Below are positions 6,902 through 15,028 of a stretch of 19,047 nucleotides of DNA, piece after piece. This stretch comes from Candidatus Cellulosilyticum pullistercoris. Its GTDB lineage: Bacteria; Bacillota; Clostridia; Lachnospirales; Cellulosilyticaceae. The translations under genes and the position numbers were made by a program. The notes beneath the pieces were generated by a model that saw only the letters and a program-made list of their open reading frames with translations, was not told the DNA's origin and searched no databases. Location of the stretch: NCBI GenBank assembly GCA_018883705.1, contig JAHLFQ010000194.1:1-19047 (forward strand), written 5' to 3'. The stretch's first letter is position 1. Every line of letters begins with the position of its first letter.

Positions 6902-7891
6902 CTATTTTGAATAAAGATGACAAGCCACTTGATGACCTGGTGCAATCTCTTTAAGAGTTGGTGTTACCTCACTACAAATATCCATACATTTTGTACATCT
7001 TGTACGGAAACGACATCCTGAAGGTGGATTGAGTGGACTTGGTACATCTCCCTGAAGCACAATACGTTTTCTTTCTCTTGCAATATTAGGATCTGGAAGT
7101 GGTACTGCTGAAAGAAGTGCTTCTGTGTAAGGATGGGCCGGATGATTATTTACTTCATCACTGCTACCAATTTCAACTAGATTTCCTAAGTACATAACAC
7201 CAATACGATTTGAAATATGTTTTACCATAGATAAATCGTGGGCGATAAATAGATAAGTAAGCCCCATATCATTTTGTAAATCTTCAAGCATATTAATAAC
7301 TTGTGCTTGAATAGATACGTCAAGTGCTGAAATAGGTTCATCACAGATAATGAACTCTGGTTCTACCGCTAAGGCACGTGCAATTCCTATACGTTGTCTT
7401 TGCCCACCACTAAATTCGTGTGGGTAACGACTTGCATGGTCACGCATCAGACCAACTTTTTCTAAAAGGAAATGAATACGTTCATCTTTTTCCTTACCGC
7501 TTGCAATATGATGTGTTTCAATAGCTTCACCAATGATATCATTAATTGTCATTCGGCTATTTAATGAAGCGTATGGGTCTTGAAATACCATTTGCATACG
7601 TTTTCTAAAAGGAAGCATTTGTTTTTCAGAGTAATTTGTAATATCCTCTCCATCAAATAAAAGCTTTCCTCCAGTTGGCTCATATAATTTAATAAGGGTA
7701 CGTCCAGTTGTTGATTTACCACAACCAGACTCTCCTACTAAACCTAATGTCTCACCTTTCTTAATATGAAATGTTACATCATCAACTGCTTTAATATATT
7801 GCACCTTATTACCTAAAAGGCCGCTCTTTTTTGTAAAGTATTTCTTAAGTCCTTGTACTTCGATCAAGTTCTGTCTTTTATCCATAGTCAT
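6902..7891 (-). CDS. oppF: Oligopeptide ABC importer ATPase, OppF/DppF
   Basis: A 329-residue ATPase subunit on the cytoplasmic face of the importer. Walker A GESGCGKST (53-61), Q-loop FQDP (103-106), signature FSGGQRQ (160-166), Walker B FIICDEP (180-186) and H-loop H218 (FIAHD) are all intact. The C-terminal oligopeptide/dipeptide-transporter extension holds a Cys cluster (GCRFRTRCTKCMDIC with a later ACH), which in this family binds an iron-sulfur cluster. Its ATG overlaps the oppD stop by one base (TAATG), which implies translational coupling. An ATG two codons later is an alternative; AGGAGG lies 10 nt before the first. Confidence 0.95.
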   Translation of the reverse strand: MTMDKRQNLIEVQGLKKYFTKKSGLLGNKVQYIKAVDDVTFHIKKGETLGLVGESGCGKSTTGRTLIKLYEPTGGKLLFDGEDITNYSEKQMLPFRKRMQMVFQDPYASLNSRMTINDIIGEAIETHHIASGKEKDERIHFLLEKVGLMRDHASRYPHEFSGGQRQRIGIARALAVEPEFIICDEPISALDVSIQAQVINMLEDLQNDMGLTYLFIAHDLSMVKHISNRIGVMYLGNLVEIGSSDEVNNHPAHPYTEALLSAVPLPDPNIARERKRIVLQGDVPSPLNPPSGCRFRTRCTKCMDICSEVTPTLKEIAPGHQVACHLYSK

Positions 7892-8916
7892 TACATTCTA
7901 GCCTCCTTTACAAAACCTTCTACCTTTGGTGCATCTGGGTGAAGTAAGTGGCATCTTGATTTATGAGTTCCACTAATTTCATACATCTTAGGTAATTCTT
8001 CCACACATTTTCTCATTGCATATTTACAACGATTACAGAACGGACATCCTTTAGGTGGATTTAATAAATCTGGAGGTGATCCTGGAATAGGCTCTAATCT
8101 TTCTTTTTCAGATGCCTTTGGATTAGGTACTGAATTTAGTAGCCCCATTGTATAAGGATTCTTAGCATCATAGAAAAGTTCATCTACAGTTGCTTCTTCC
8201 ATAACCATACCACCATACATAACAATAACACGTGTACAAAGCTGAGCAATTACACCAAGGTCATGAGTAATAAAGATAATAGATGACCCTAGACGGCTTT
8301 GTAAGTCTTTCATTAACTCTAAAATTTGTGCCTGAATCGTAACATCTAGTGCAGTTGTTGGCTCATCTGCAATAATCAGTTCTGGATCACAAGAAAGTGC
8401 CATGGCAATAACCGCTCTTTGTCTCATCCCACCACTAAATTCATGTGGGTAGTTTTTCATACGCTCTTCTGGTGAAGGAATCCCTACCAATGTAAGCATA
8501 CGAATAGCAATCTCTTCTGCTTCTTTTTGACTTACTTTTTTATGATTACGAATCACTTCTGTCATTTGATTTCCAATAGTATATACTGGATTTAATGCAC
8601 TCATAGGATCTTGGAAAATCATTGAGATTTCATTTCCTTGAATCTTACGCATCTCTTTTTCACTTTTTTGAACAAGATCTTCTCCTTTAAAAAGAACTGT
8701 TCCCTCTTTAATTTTTCCTGGATGTTGAAGTAATCTCATAACAGAAGAACAAGTAACTGATTTACCACTACCTGATTCTCCTACAACACCGAGTACTTCT
8801 CCTTTATATAAATCAAAATCAACGTCTCTTACAGATTGAACTTCTCCTAAATGTGTATAGAAAGAAGTTTTCAATCCTCTGACTTCTAGTATTTTTTCAT
8901 TTTTTAAATTACTCAC
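7891..8916 (-). CDS. oppD: Oligopeptide ABC importer ATPase, OppD/DppD
   Basis: A 341-residue partner ATPase of OppF. Walker A GESGSGKSV (46-54), Q-loop FQDP (101-104), signature FSGGMRQ (160-166), Walker B LIIADEP (180-186) and H-loop in FITHD (215-219) are intact. The C-terminal extension has the conserved Cys set (GCPFCNRCKYAMRKC and a final RCH). The start is a GTG at 8914-8916, with GGAGG 9 nt upstream; no nearby ATG has such a site. It lies 18 nt after oppC and overlaps oppF by one base. Confidence 0.95.
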   Translation of the reverse strand: MSNLKNEKILEVRGLKTSFYTHLGEVQSVRDVDFDLYKGEVLGVVGESGSGKSVTCSSVMRLLQHPGKIKEGTVLFKGEDLVQKSEKEMRKIQGNEISMIFQDPMSALNPVYTIGNQMTEVIRNHKKVSQKEAEEIAIRMLTLVGIPSPEERMKNYPHEFSGGMRQRAVIAMALSCDPELIIADEPTTALDVTIQAQILELMKDLQSRLGSSIIFITHDLGVIAQLCTRVIVMYGGMVMEEATVDELFYDAKNPYTMGLLNSVPNPKASEKERLEPIPGSPPDLLNPPKGCPFCNRCKYAMRKCVEELPKMYEISGTHKSRCHLLHPDAPKVEGFVKEARM

Positions 8917-8934
8917 GTGGCTTCTCCTCCCTTT

Positions 8935-10119
8935 CTATTTACGGAGTCTAGGATCTAGCGCATCTCTTAGTCCATCACCTAAGAAGTTAAATGCAAACAT
9001 TGTAATTGCAATTGCTACTGCTGGTGCAATCAGTTGATATGGATAAGAACGAATACCACCTAATGCGTCATTAGCAAGTGTTCCCCATGATGCCTGTGGT
9101 GCAGAAACCCCAAGTCCAATAAAACTTAAGAAGGATTCTGTAAAGATAGCACTTGGTATACTCATTGTTAATGAAACAATAATTGGTCCCATTGCATTTG
9201 GTATAAGATGTCTCATAATAATCTTAAACTTAGAAACACCTATTGTTCTAGCTGCCAATACGAATTCTTGCTCTTTTAGACTTAGTACCTGTCCACGAAC
9301 CAAACGTGCCATACCAACCCAATAAATAAGACCAATAGTAATAATAATCGTTTGTAATCCTGGTTTATAAACAACCATTAATAAGATAACAATAAGTAAT
9401 GAAGGTACGGAATTAATGATGTCAACAATACGCATCATGATACTATCGATTCTACCACCTTCATATCCAGAAATTCCTCCATAGATAATCCCGATAATTA
9501 GATTAACAACAGAAGCTACAAGACCTACTGTAAGAGAAATTCTTGCACCATATAGTACACGAATAAGTACATCTCTTCCTAAACCATCTGTTCCTAAAAG
9601 ATTGGTTTTATTCCAAACTGTTTTAACTGGTGTAATATCTACTTCTTGTCCATCTACAAGAATTTTATATTTTGCGCCACCATTTTTCTTAGCATATTTA
9701 GCATTAGAATAATCTAATGTTACTTCTTTTCCATTTATTTCATAGGTTTTAAAACTCTTAATATCATTTTTTTCGATAGGCTCTGGCGCCGATAAAATTT
9801 CACCATTTTCACTTACTTCAATTAACTTGTACTCACTATGTACATATACATAACTGCCATCACCTAATGATGTTAAGGCAATACGTGGAGGTATGTTACC
9901 AAAACCTTGTTGCTGGTCTGAATAACTCACACTCGAAAACATTGGTAAAAAAATTGCACAAAGTGCAATCGCAATAATTGTAAATAATCCTATCATCGCT
10001 AATACATTTTTACGTAGCATGCGCCATGCATCTTGCCAATAAGTATGGCTCGGTCTAGCGATGACTTGAGCACTTTTTTCAGCACTATCTAGTAATTCCC
10101 ATTCTGAACCTTTATTCAT
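8935..10119 (-). CDS. oppC: Oligopeptide ABC importer permease OppC with large extracytoplasmic insert
   Basis: A 394-residue inner-membrane permease. An N-terminal cytoplasmic segment (1-37) and TM1 (about 38-60) are followed by an extracytoplasmic part up to the family motif NLLGTDGLGRDV (173-184) and then the five-helix permease domain. The EAA loop that docks on the ATPase is EFVLAARTIGVSKFKIIMRHLIPN (about 286-309). The usual OppC is about 300 residues; here some 80 extra residues (about 82-165, hydrophilic, beta-rich, DG-containing turns) sit between TM1 and the GTD motif, outside the membrane facing OppA. The start has AGGAGG at 7 nt. It lies 11 nt after oppB. Confidence 0.95.
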   Translation of the reverse strand: MNKGSEWELLDSAEKSAQVIARPSHTYWQDAWRMLRKNVLAMIGLFTIIAIALCAIFLPMFSSVSYSDQQQGFGNIPPRIALTSLGDGSYVYVHSEYKLIEVSENGEILSAPEPIEKNDIKSFKTYEINGKEVTLDYSNAKYAKKNGGAKYKILVDGQEVDITPVKTVWNKTNLLGTDGLGRDVLIRVLYGARISLTVGLVASVVNLIIGIIYGGISGYEGGRIDSIMMRIVDIINSVPSLLIVILLMVVYKPGLQTIIITIGLIYWVGMARLVRGQVLSLKEQEFVLAARTIGVSKFKIIMRHLIPNAMGPIIVSLTMSIPSAIFTESFLSFIGLGVSAPQASWGTLANDALGGIRSYPYQLIAPAVAIAITMFAFNFLGDGLRDALDPRLRK

Positions 10120-10130
10120 GTGCCTGCCTC

Positions 10131-11051
10131 CTAATCTTTTAACTTAATTCTTGGATCTACAAGTCCATACGCGATATCTACAATAAATACCATAACGATA
10201 TAAATAGCTGCATAGAAGATGGTAATACCCATGATAATGGTATAATCACGGTTTGTTACACTTTCAACAAAATATTTTCCCATACCAGGTATTGCAAAAA
10301 TCTTTTCTACTACAAAAGAACCTGTTAAGATACTTGCAATCATTGGTCCAACATATGTTACAACTGGGATTAGTGCGTTTTTAAGTGCATGTTTTCCTAT
10401 AACACGCCATTTGCTAAGACCATTTGCTCTAGCTGTACGAATATAATCTTGTCTAAGAACTTCAAGCATAGTAGAACGAGTAAGTCTTGTTACATAAGCT
10501 ACTGAGAAACCTGCAAGGGCAATTACCGGTCCAATATAACCTTTCCATTCTTCAATTCCTCCTGCTGGTATCCATGCTAACTTCTCACCAAATACATACA
10601 TAATGAATGTACCTATTACGAAACTTGGTATGGTTACTCCAATCGTTGCAATAATCATAATCACATAATCTATTGCTGAATTTTGTTTAAGGGCTGAAAG
10701 AACTCCTAATGGAATACCGATTACTAAAATGAGTACAACCGCTAATACACCGATCTCAGCTGATGCTGGGAAAGTTTGTGCGATAATCTCATTTACAGTT
10801 ACCCCTTTCTTCTTATAAGAAACACCTAAATCACCTTTTAATAAACCTTTCATATAATCAAAATACTGTTCATGTAAAGGTGCATCTAAATTATATTTTT
10901 CCATTAATGCTTTTTCAATCTCTGGGGTTAAGTTACGTTCACTTGTAAAAGGACCACCTGGTATTGATCGCATAAGAATAAATGTAATCGTTGCAATTAA
11001 AAATAAAGTAATACACATTGAAACAATACGCTTTAAACTATATTTAAACAT
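10131..11051 (-). CDS. oppB: Oligopeptide ABC importer permease OppB
   Basis: A 306-residue membrane permease, first gene of the unit. I place the start at 11051 (MFKYSLKRIVSM), since AGGAGG lies 6 nt before it; the reading frame is open to an ATG at 11120, but that would add 23 basic residues overlapping the leader and has no good site. TM1 (about 10-28) leads into the OppB signature TFILMRSIPGGPF; the long extracytoplasmic loop then gives LLKGDLGVSYKKKGVTV. The EAA loop is DYIRTARANGLSKWRVIGKHALKN. The C-terminus VDIAYGLVDPRIKL is typical. Confidence 0.95.
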   Translation of the reverse strand: MFKYSLKRIVSMCITLFLIATITFILMRSIPGGPFTSERNLTPEIEKALMEKYNLDAPLHEQYFDYMKGLLKGDLGVSYKKKGVTVNEIIAQTFPASAEIGVLAVVLILVIGIPLGVLSALKQNSAIDYVIMIIATIGVTIPSFVIGTFIMYVFGEKLAWIPAGGIEEWKGYIGPVIALAGFSVAYVTRLTRSTMLEVLRQDYIRTARANGLSKWRVIGKHALKNALIPVVTYVGPMIASILTGSFVVEKIFAIPGMGKYFVESVTNRDYTIIMGITIFYAAIYIVMVFIVDIAYGLVDPRIKLKD

Positions 11052-11111
11052 ATCCTTCCTCCTTCTCGACAAATATTTACACATTCTTACATATTTCTTT
11101 AACTGATTAAC

Positions 11112-11140
11112 ATAATACATGATTTTATATCATATTGCAA
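11112..11140 (-). promoter_or_regulatory. oppB: opp operon promoter (sigma-A type)
   Basis: On the minus strand, -35 TTGCAA (11135-11140) and -10 TATTAT (11112-11117) are separated by 17 bp. The predicted transcription start near 11105 leaves a leader of about 54 nt before the oppB start. Confidence 0.65.
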
Positions 11141-11163
11141 GATTAGATTTCATTTTTTTTATT

Positions 11164-11180
11164 TTATAGCTGTTATAGCT
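11164..11180. repeat. Tandem TTATAGCT repeat upstream of opp promoter
   Basis: Two exact copies of TTATAGCT (11164-11171 and 11173-11180), separated by one G, lie 24 bp upstream of the -35 box. The spacing of 9 bp is near one helical turn, as for a regulator binding direct repeats. Confidence 0.5.
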
Positions 11181-11200
11181 CAAAAATACCCTATTTTTGA
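11180..11200. repeat. 21-bp inverted repeat upstream of opp promoter
   Basis: TCAAAAATA (11180-11188) and TATTTTTGA (11192-11200) are perfect 9-bp arms around CCC. Length and short spacer are like an operator for a dimeric regulator. It abuts the tandem TTATAGCT repeat and lies about 40 bp upstream of the -35, a position more usual for an activator. Confidence 0.6.
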
Positions 11201-11314
11201 TACTTTAGCATCTATCCACTTGCAAAATTCTTTCTTCATCCAAATGTTTTTCTACGAGAAACTTATTAACATAATTTTTTATTATATAACATAAAAAATA
11301 TTAAATTTAAAAAT

Positions 11315-11352
11315 AAAAAAGAGAATGACTCTTTCAAATCATTCTCCTTTTT
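11315..11352 (-). terminator. Terminator of the dehydrogenase operon
   Basis: Stem GAGAATGA (11321-11328) with TCATTCTC (11339-11346), 10-nt loop. On the minus strand it is followed by TTTTTTATTTTT. It starts 12 nt after the dehydrogenase stop codon. Confidence 0.85.
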
Positions 11353-11363
11353 ATTTTTAGCGA

Positions 11364-12323
11364 TTATACAATACGATTTCTTGATTCTCCACGTTCATAT
11401 GCCTTGATATTGGCTATTACTTCTTGAATGAGTACATTTCTAGCTTCTACACTAGCCCAAGCAATATGAGGTGTAATAAGTAGTTTATTTTGATCTACTA
11501 CCGTAAATAATGGATTTTCTTTAGTAATAGGCTCATTTTCTAATACATCTAACCCCGCACCAGCTATTAGGTTTTCATTTAACGCTTTTGCTAAATCCTT
11601 CTCAACTACAATACGACCTCTTCCTAAGTTTAAAAGATAAGCAGATTTTTTCATCTGTTTAATCTCTTCATAGCCTATTAACTCATGTGTCTTATTATTA
11701 TAAGGCGCATGGATAGTCACTACATCACTACTTTGCAAAAGCTCTTCTAAGCTTAATCGTTGATACTTAGATCCGCTGTTATTCTTACCAGAAGTGGAGT
11801 AATAAACAATCTCCATACCAAAAGCTTCACCTATTCGAGCTACTGCTTTTCCGATTTCACCAAGCCCAATAATCCCTAACCTTTTTCCTTTTATTTCATG
11901 ATAAGGCCATGCAATGTATGTAAATGTCTCACTATCTGAATAGGCCTTACTTTTTACATACTCATCATATTGTCCTAGATGTTCCATCATATGAAGCAAC
12001 ATTGCAAAAGTGTGTTGTGCCACACTTTCAGTTGAATAACCTGCTACATTGGCAACAGCAATTCCTCTCTTTTGGGCATATTCTATATCGATGTTATTAT
12101 ATCCTGTCGCTAATAGCGCAATGATCTTTAAAGATGATGCATCTTTTAAATTGCTTTCATTTAGTACTACTTTATTAGTAATAACAACATCTACCTCTTT
12201 GATACGCTCTGCTACCTCTTCTGGTGCTGTTAAATTATAAATGACTAGTTCTCCACACTCACTTAAAGGACTTAAATCAATATCAGTACCCACCGTCAGT
12301 GCATCAAGTACACATATTTTCAT
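11364..12323 (-). CDS. D-2-hydroxyacid dehydrogenase (glycerate/hydroxypyruvate type)
   Basis: A 319-residue NAD(P)-dependent oxidoreductase that interconverts a 2-ketoacid and a D-2-hydroxyacid. I start at the ATG at 12323 (MKICVLDA), with GAGG at 7 nt; an in-frame ATG at 12341 lacks a site. Rossmann motif GLGEIG (153-158). Catalytic triad: R235 (LNLGRGR), E264 (ENEP) and H286 (TPHIAWAS). ATGYNNID (72-79) and STESVAQHT (97-105) match the glycerate dehydrogenase/hydroxypyruvate reductase branch, so D-glycerate or a related acid is the likely substrate; the exact one cannot be read. Last gene of the operon, 42 nt after the SPFH gene. Confidence 0.92.
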   Translation of the reverse strand: MKICVLDALTVGTDIDLSPLSECGELVIYNLTAPEEVAERIKEVDVVITNKVVLNESNLKDASSLKIIALLATGYNNIDIEYAQKRGIAVANVAGYSTESVAQHTFAMLLHMMEHLGQYDEYVKSKAYSDSETFTYIAWPYHEIKGKRLGIIGLGEIGKAVARIGEAFGMEIVYYSTSGKNNSGSKYQRLSLEELLQSSDVVTIHAPYNNKTHELIGYEEIKQMKKSAYLLNLGRGRIVVEKDLAKALNENLIAGAGLDVLENEPITKENPLFTVVDQNKLLITPHIAWASVEARNVLIQEVIANIKAYERGESRNRIV

Positions 12324-12365
12324 TATTCTTCCTCTTTTCATTCTAATTTTTTAATCTCTATTCAC

Positions 12366-13442
12366 CTATACTAATTTTGTCCCACATTCTATGCAGAACT
12401 TCATTCCTTCTTCAGCAGGCGTACCACATTGTGGACAGAATTTACTTTTCTTAGTGAGAGCTTCTACTTTTGTGCCACATTCAGGACAAAACTTAGATCC
12501 TTTTTTTATCATAGTATGACAACTTTGACAAGCAACTAGCTGCTCCTTATTTGAATTGATAGGATGATTATTCATCTGCCCTAAGCCTTGCGCAAAGGTG
12601 TTAGCCATTTGCATACCCATGCTAAGTCCCATACCACTTTGCATCATGCTATTGATACCACTGTTTCCAGCGGATTTTTCCATAATCTCAAGTTGCTTAA
12701 GAATTTGAATTTTACTCATCTTATCACTTTGTACGCTACCTAATATATTCATACCTGTTAGTTCTTTTAAATGCTTTTCAATTTCTTCAGGTAAACCAAT
12801 ATTTCCAATCGTAAACTGCGTTACGGATAATCCCAAATCTCCAAATGGTTTTGAAAGTGTTTCCTTTAAGGCATCTCCAATTTCATTGTAATTTGATGCA
12901 ATTTGTGCCACAGTCAAATGAAGACTTCCTATCATATCAGAAAACTGAGATACAATAACACCTCTAAGTTGTGATGTAATCTCCTCAAGACGATATTTAG
13001 ACTGAGTCCCTACAATATTATTTAAAAATACAACTGGATTTTCAATCTTAAAAGCATAATTACCATGTGCTCTTACTTGTACTTGCCCAAACTGACTATC
13101 GGGAATCCAAACTGGGTTAGCTGTCCCCCATTTATTATCTAGAAACTCTTTCATATTTAAGAAATAGACATCTGACTTAAATGGTGATTTAAAGCCATAT
13201 GACCAGCTTTTTAAATTTGAAAGAATCGGTAAATTAGCCGTTTCTAACTTATACATACCTGGACCAAATACATCAGCAATTTGTCCCTGATCCACAAAAA
13301 TTGCCACTTGTCCCTGCCTTACGGTAAGCTGGGCTCCATTTTGAATTTCTTGATCCTCCATTGGAAATCTATAAACTAAAGTATTATTACTATCATCTAA
13401 CCATTGAATGATATCTAAAAACTGCTTTTTAAAAAATCCCAT
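12366..13442 (-). CDS. SPFH-domain protein with C-terminal zinc ribbons (YdjI-like)
   Basis: 358 residues. Residues of about 30-235 form an SPFH/band-7-like domain of the YdjI (virion-core-protein-like) type, with markers QNGAQLTVRQGQVAIFVDQGQIADVF split over 34-59 and VRAHGNYAFKI. Residues of about 255-290 are Gly/Met-rich (a flexible, possibly oligomerising linker). The C-terminus carries zinc-ribbon modules: CQSC...CPEC (about 307-324) and CPQC...CIEC (about 337-354). There is no signal peptide or clear membrane helix. In Bacillus, YdjI works with a PspA-type protein in membrane stress; no pspA homologue is visible here. The start has GGGAG at 9 nt. It lies between the aminopeptidase and the dehydrogenase in one unit. 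Confidence 0.88.
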   Translation of the reverse strand: MGFFKKQFLDIIQWLDDSNNTLVYRFPMEDQEIQNGAQLTVRQGQVAIFVDQGQIADVFGPGMYKLETANLPILSNLKSWSYGFKSPFKSDVYFLNMKEFLDNKWGTANPVWIPDSQFGQVQVRAHGNYAFKIENPVVFLNNIVGTQSKYRLEEITSQLRGVIVSQFSDMIGSLHLTVAQIASNYNEIGDALKETLSKPFGDLGLSVTQFTIGNIGLPEEIEKHLKELTGMNILGSVQSDKMSKIQILKQLEIMEKSAGNSGINSMMQSGMGLSMGMQMANTFAQGLGQMNNHPINSNKEQLVACQSCHTMIKKGSKFCPECGTKVEALTKKSKFCPQCGTPAEEGMKFCIECGTKLV

Positions 13443-13493
13443 GTAAGTGATCTCCCTCTTGCTTTTATAAAAATTTAATAAGGGAATAGGCTA

Positions 13494-14726
13494 TTAAAAT
13501 GCCCATTCTCCCTCTTTAAGAATATAGAATTTTTCTCCAGATTCTGTTGTTGCTTCAATTGAAAGCTGATCACTTCCCACCATAAAGTCATTATGTGTCA
13601 TAGAAGTATTCGCTCCATGTGCTTCAAGTTCTTCATCACTCATTTGAACGCCACCTTCAATATTGGTTGGATAACTACTTCCTATAGCAAAATGGCAAGA
13701 TGCATTTTCATCAAAGAGTGTATTATAAAAAAGTGTTCCTGTTCTAGATACTGGTGAACTATTTGGTACGATGGCTACTTCTCCTAAATAAGAAGCTCCC
13801 TCATCAGTTTCTATAAGTTTTCCAAGTATTTCTTCTCCCTTAGCAGCTTTAAAACTTACTATTTTTCCTTCTTTAAATTCAAAGGAAAATTCATCAATAA
13901 GATTACCCGCATATACAAGAGGTTTGGTAGCCTTTAATGTACCATTTACACCATATTTGTGTGGCATTGTGAAAACTTCTTCTGTAGGCATATTCGCAAC
14001 AAAATAGGTTCCCTTTGTACTGTATTCTCCTCCACCTTCCCACTTATGTCCTTTAGGAAGCTCTACCATCAAATCTGTACCAGGCGCCTTATAATGTAAC
14101 ATCTTAATTTTCTTTTCATTAAGAAAACGACACTTCTCAGCTAAAAGTTCTGTATGTGACTTCCATGCCTCTACAGGATCTTCTTCTTCCATACGTGTGG
14201 CAATAAAAATCTTTTCCCATAATTTCTTATTTGCTTCTTCAGCAGTCGTACATTCTGGGAATACTTTTTTGCTCCATGCTTCTGTTGGAATAGATACCAC
14301 ACACCAACATACTTCAGAATTACTTGTTGCTTTTCTAAATTTAATAAGTCCCTTCCCTGATGCTTTTTGTACCGCTGCAATCTTATTAGCTGGAATATCC
14401 TTTAATAAATCTGGATTAGAAGCACTAATAGATATAAAAGCTGCATTTTGATCTACAAGTGCATCATACTTTGTCGTTTCCCATACTGGGAATTCACCTA
14501 ACGTCTCTTCAGAGGCATATTCATAAGTCATCTTACTAATTTCTTCATCACTAAATTCTACATAAACTCGTTTTGCCCCTACTTCATAAGCACATCTTGT
14601 CAGCTCTCTAGCAAAATAAGCTCCCTCAATGGGTGTACGAATAACTACAGGTTGATTTTTTTGAACATTAATTCCTACTTCTACTACAAGTTTTGCATAG
14701 TTTCTTAATTTTTCTTCAAATGACAT
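13494..14726 (-). CDS. M29-family metallo-aminopeptidase
   Basis: A 410-residue cytoplasmic aminopeptidase of the AmpS/PepS/AmpT (M29) family, which removes N-terminal residues from peptides using two metal ions. The metal ligands known for the family can be matched: E250 (MPTEEVFT), E316 (YLGEVAIVP), H345 (SCHFAIG), H378 and D380 (MTHNDFMVG). Length is normal. The start has GGGAG at 7 nt. It follows the DUF4250-like gene by 12 nt and precedes the SPFH gene by 51 nt. The opp importer is transcribed just downstream in the same direction, so together they could take up peptides and finish their breakdown (inference). Confidence 0.95.
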   Translation of the reverse strand: MSFEEKLRNYAKLVVEVGINVQKNQPVVIRTPIEGAYFARELTRCAYEVGAKRVYVEFSDEEISKMTYEYASEETLGEFPVWETTKYDALVDQNAAFISISASNPDLLKDIPANKIAAVQKASGKGLIKFRKATSNSEVCWCVVSIPTEAWSKKVFPECTTAEEANKKLWEKIFIATRMEEEDPVEAWKSHTELLAEKCRFLNEKKIKMLHYKAPGTDLMVELPKGHKWEGGGEYSTKGTYFVANMPTEEVFTMPHKYGVNGTLKATKPLVYAGNLIDEFSFEFKEGKIVSFKAAKGEEILGKLIETDEGASYLGEVAIVPNSSPVSRTGTLFYNTLFDENASCHFAIGSSYPTNIEGGVQMSDEELEAHGANTSMTHNDFMVGSDQLSIEATTESGEKFYILKEGEWAF

Positions 14727-14738
14727 AGCTTTTCTCCC

Positions 14739-14921
14739 TTACTCTGCAATAAATTGATTGTTATTACTTTCATATTTATATCCTATAGCAAGTAACTGTG
14801 CTTCTAACTCTTCTCGGTCTTTTTGATAGGTCTTACAAAGTTCATCTAAACTACATGCCTCGTCTCTTAACTTCATATTAACAATACTTAATAACATATA
14901 TGGATCTTTTTTATTTAACAT
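14739..14921 (-). CDS. DUF4250-like small protein
   Basis: A 60-residue protein beginning MLNKKDPYMLLSIVNMKLRD. The pattern KDPxMLLSxVNxKLRD, a SLDxLC motif and a C-terminal IGYKYxxxxNQF match what I recall of the DUF4250 family, small cytoplasmic proteins of unknown function in Clostridia. Two adjacent ATGs occur (14924 and 14921). GGAGG is only 3 nt from the first and 6 nt from the second, so the second is preferred. It is the first gene of the four-gene operon, with a 70-nt leader from a strong promoter. Confidence 0.85.
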   Translation of the reverse strand: MLNKKDPYMLLSIVNMKLRDEACSLDELCKTYQKDREELEAQLLAIGYKYESNNNQFIAE

Positions 14922-14997
14922 CATTGTCCTCCTTTACCATCCTATTTCATAGCATTTCATAATCTCTTATCCACTATTCCATCTCTTATTCTCTTTC

Positions 14998-15026
14998 ATT
15001 ATAGAAATTCTTGAATTGATTGTAAA
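14998..15026 (-). promoter_or_regulatory. Promoter of the DUF4250/aminopeptidase/SPFH/dehydrogenase operon
   Basis: On the minus strand, -35 TTTACA (15021-15026), 17-bp spacer, perfect -10 TATAAT (14998-15003). It begins only 2 bp past the stop codon of the histidine kinase, and I see no terminator between, so kinase transcripts may also read into this operon. Confidence 0.78.
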
Positions 15027-15028
15027 CT

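Larger units (their letters stand above)
11052..11363. other. 312-bp regulatory region of the opp operon
   Basis: No gene is seen. Reading with opp (leftward) it holds a terminator for the upstream dehydrogenase unit (11315-11352), an inverted repeat and a tandem repeat (11164-11200), the opp promoter (11112-11140) and a leader of about 54 nt. The stretch 11201-11314 shows no structure I can support. Confidence 0.6.

Noticed and set aside
11052..11120. Longer OppB start
   Set aside because: It adds basic residues across the leader without a ribosome site; AGGAGG directly precedes the inner ATG at 11051 and gives the usual 306-residue length.
14197..14451. Plus-strand ORF of 84 codons
   Set aside because: It is antisense inside the M29 aminopeptidase, whose metal ligands and start site are clear.
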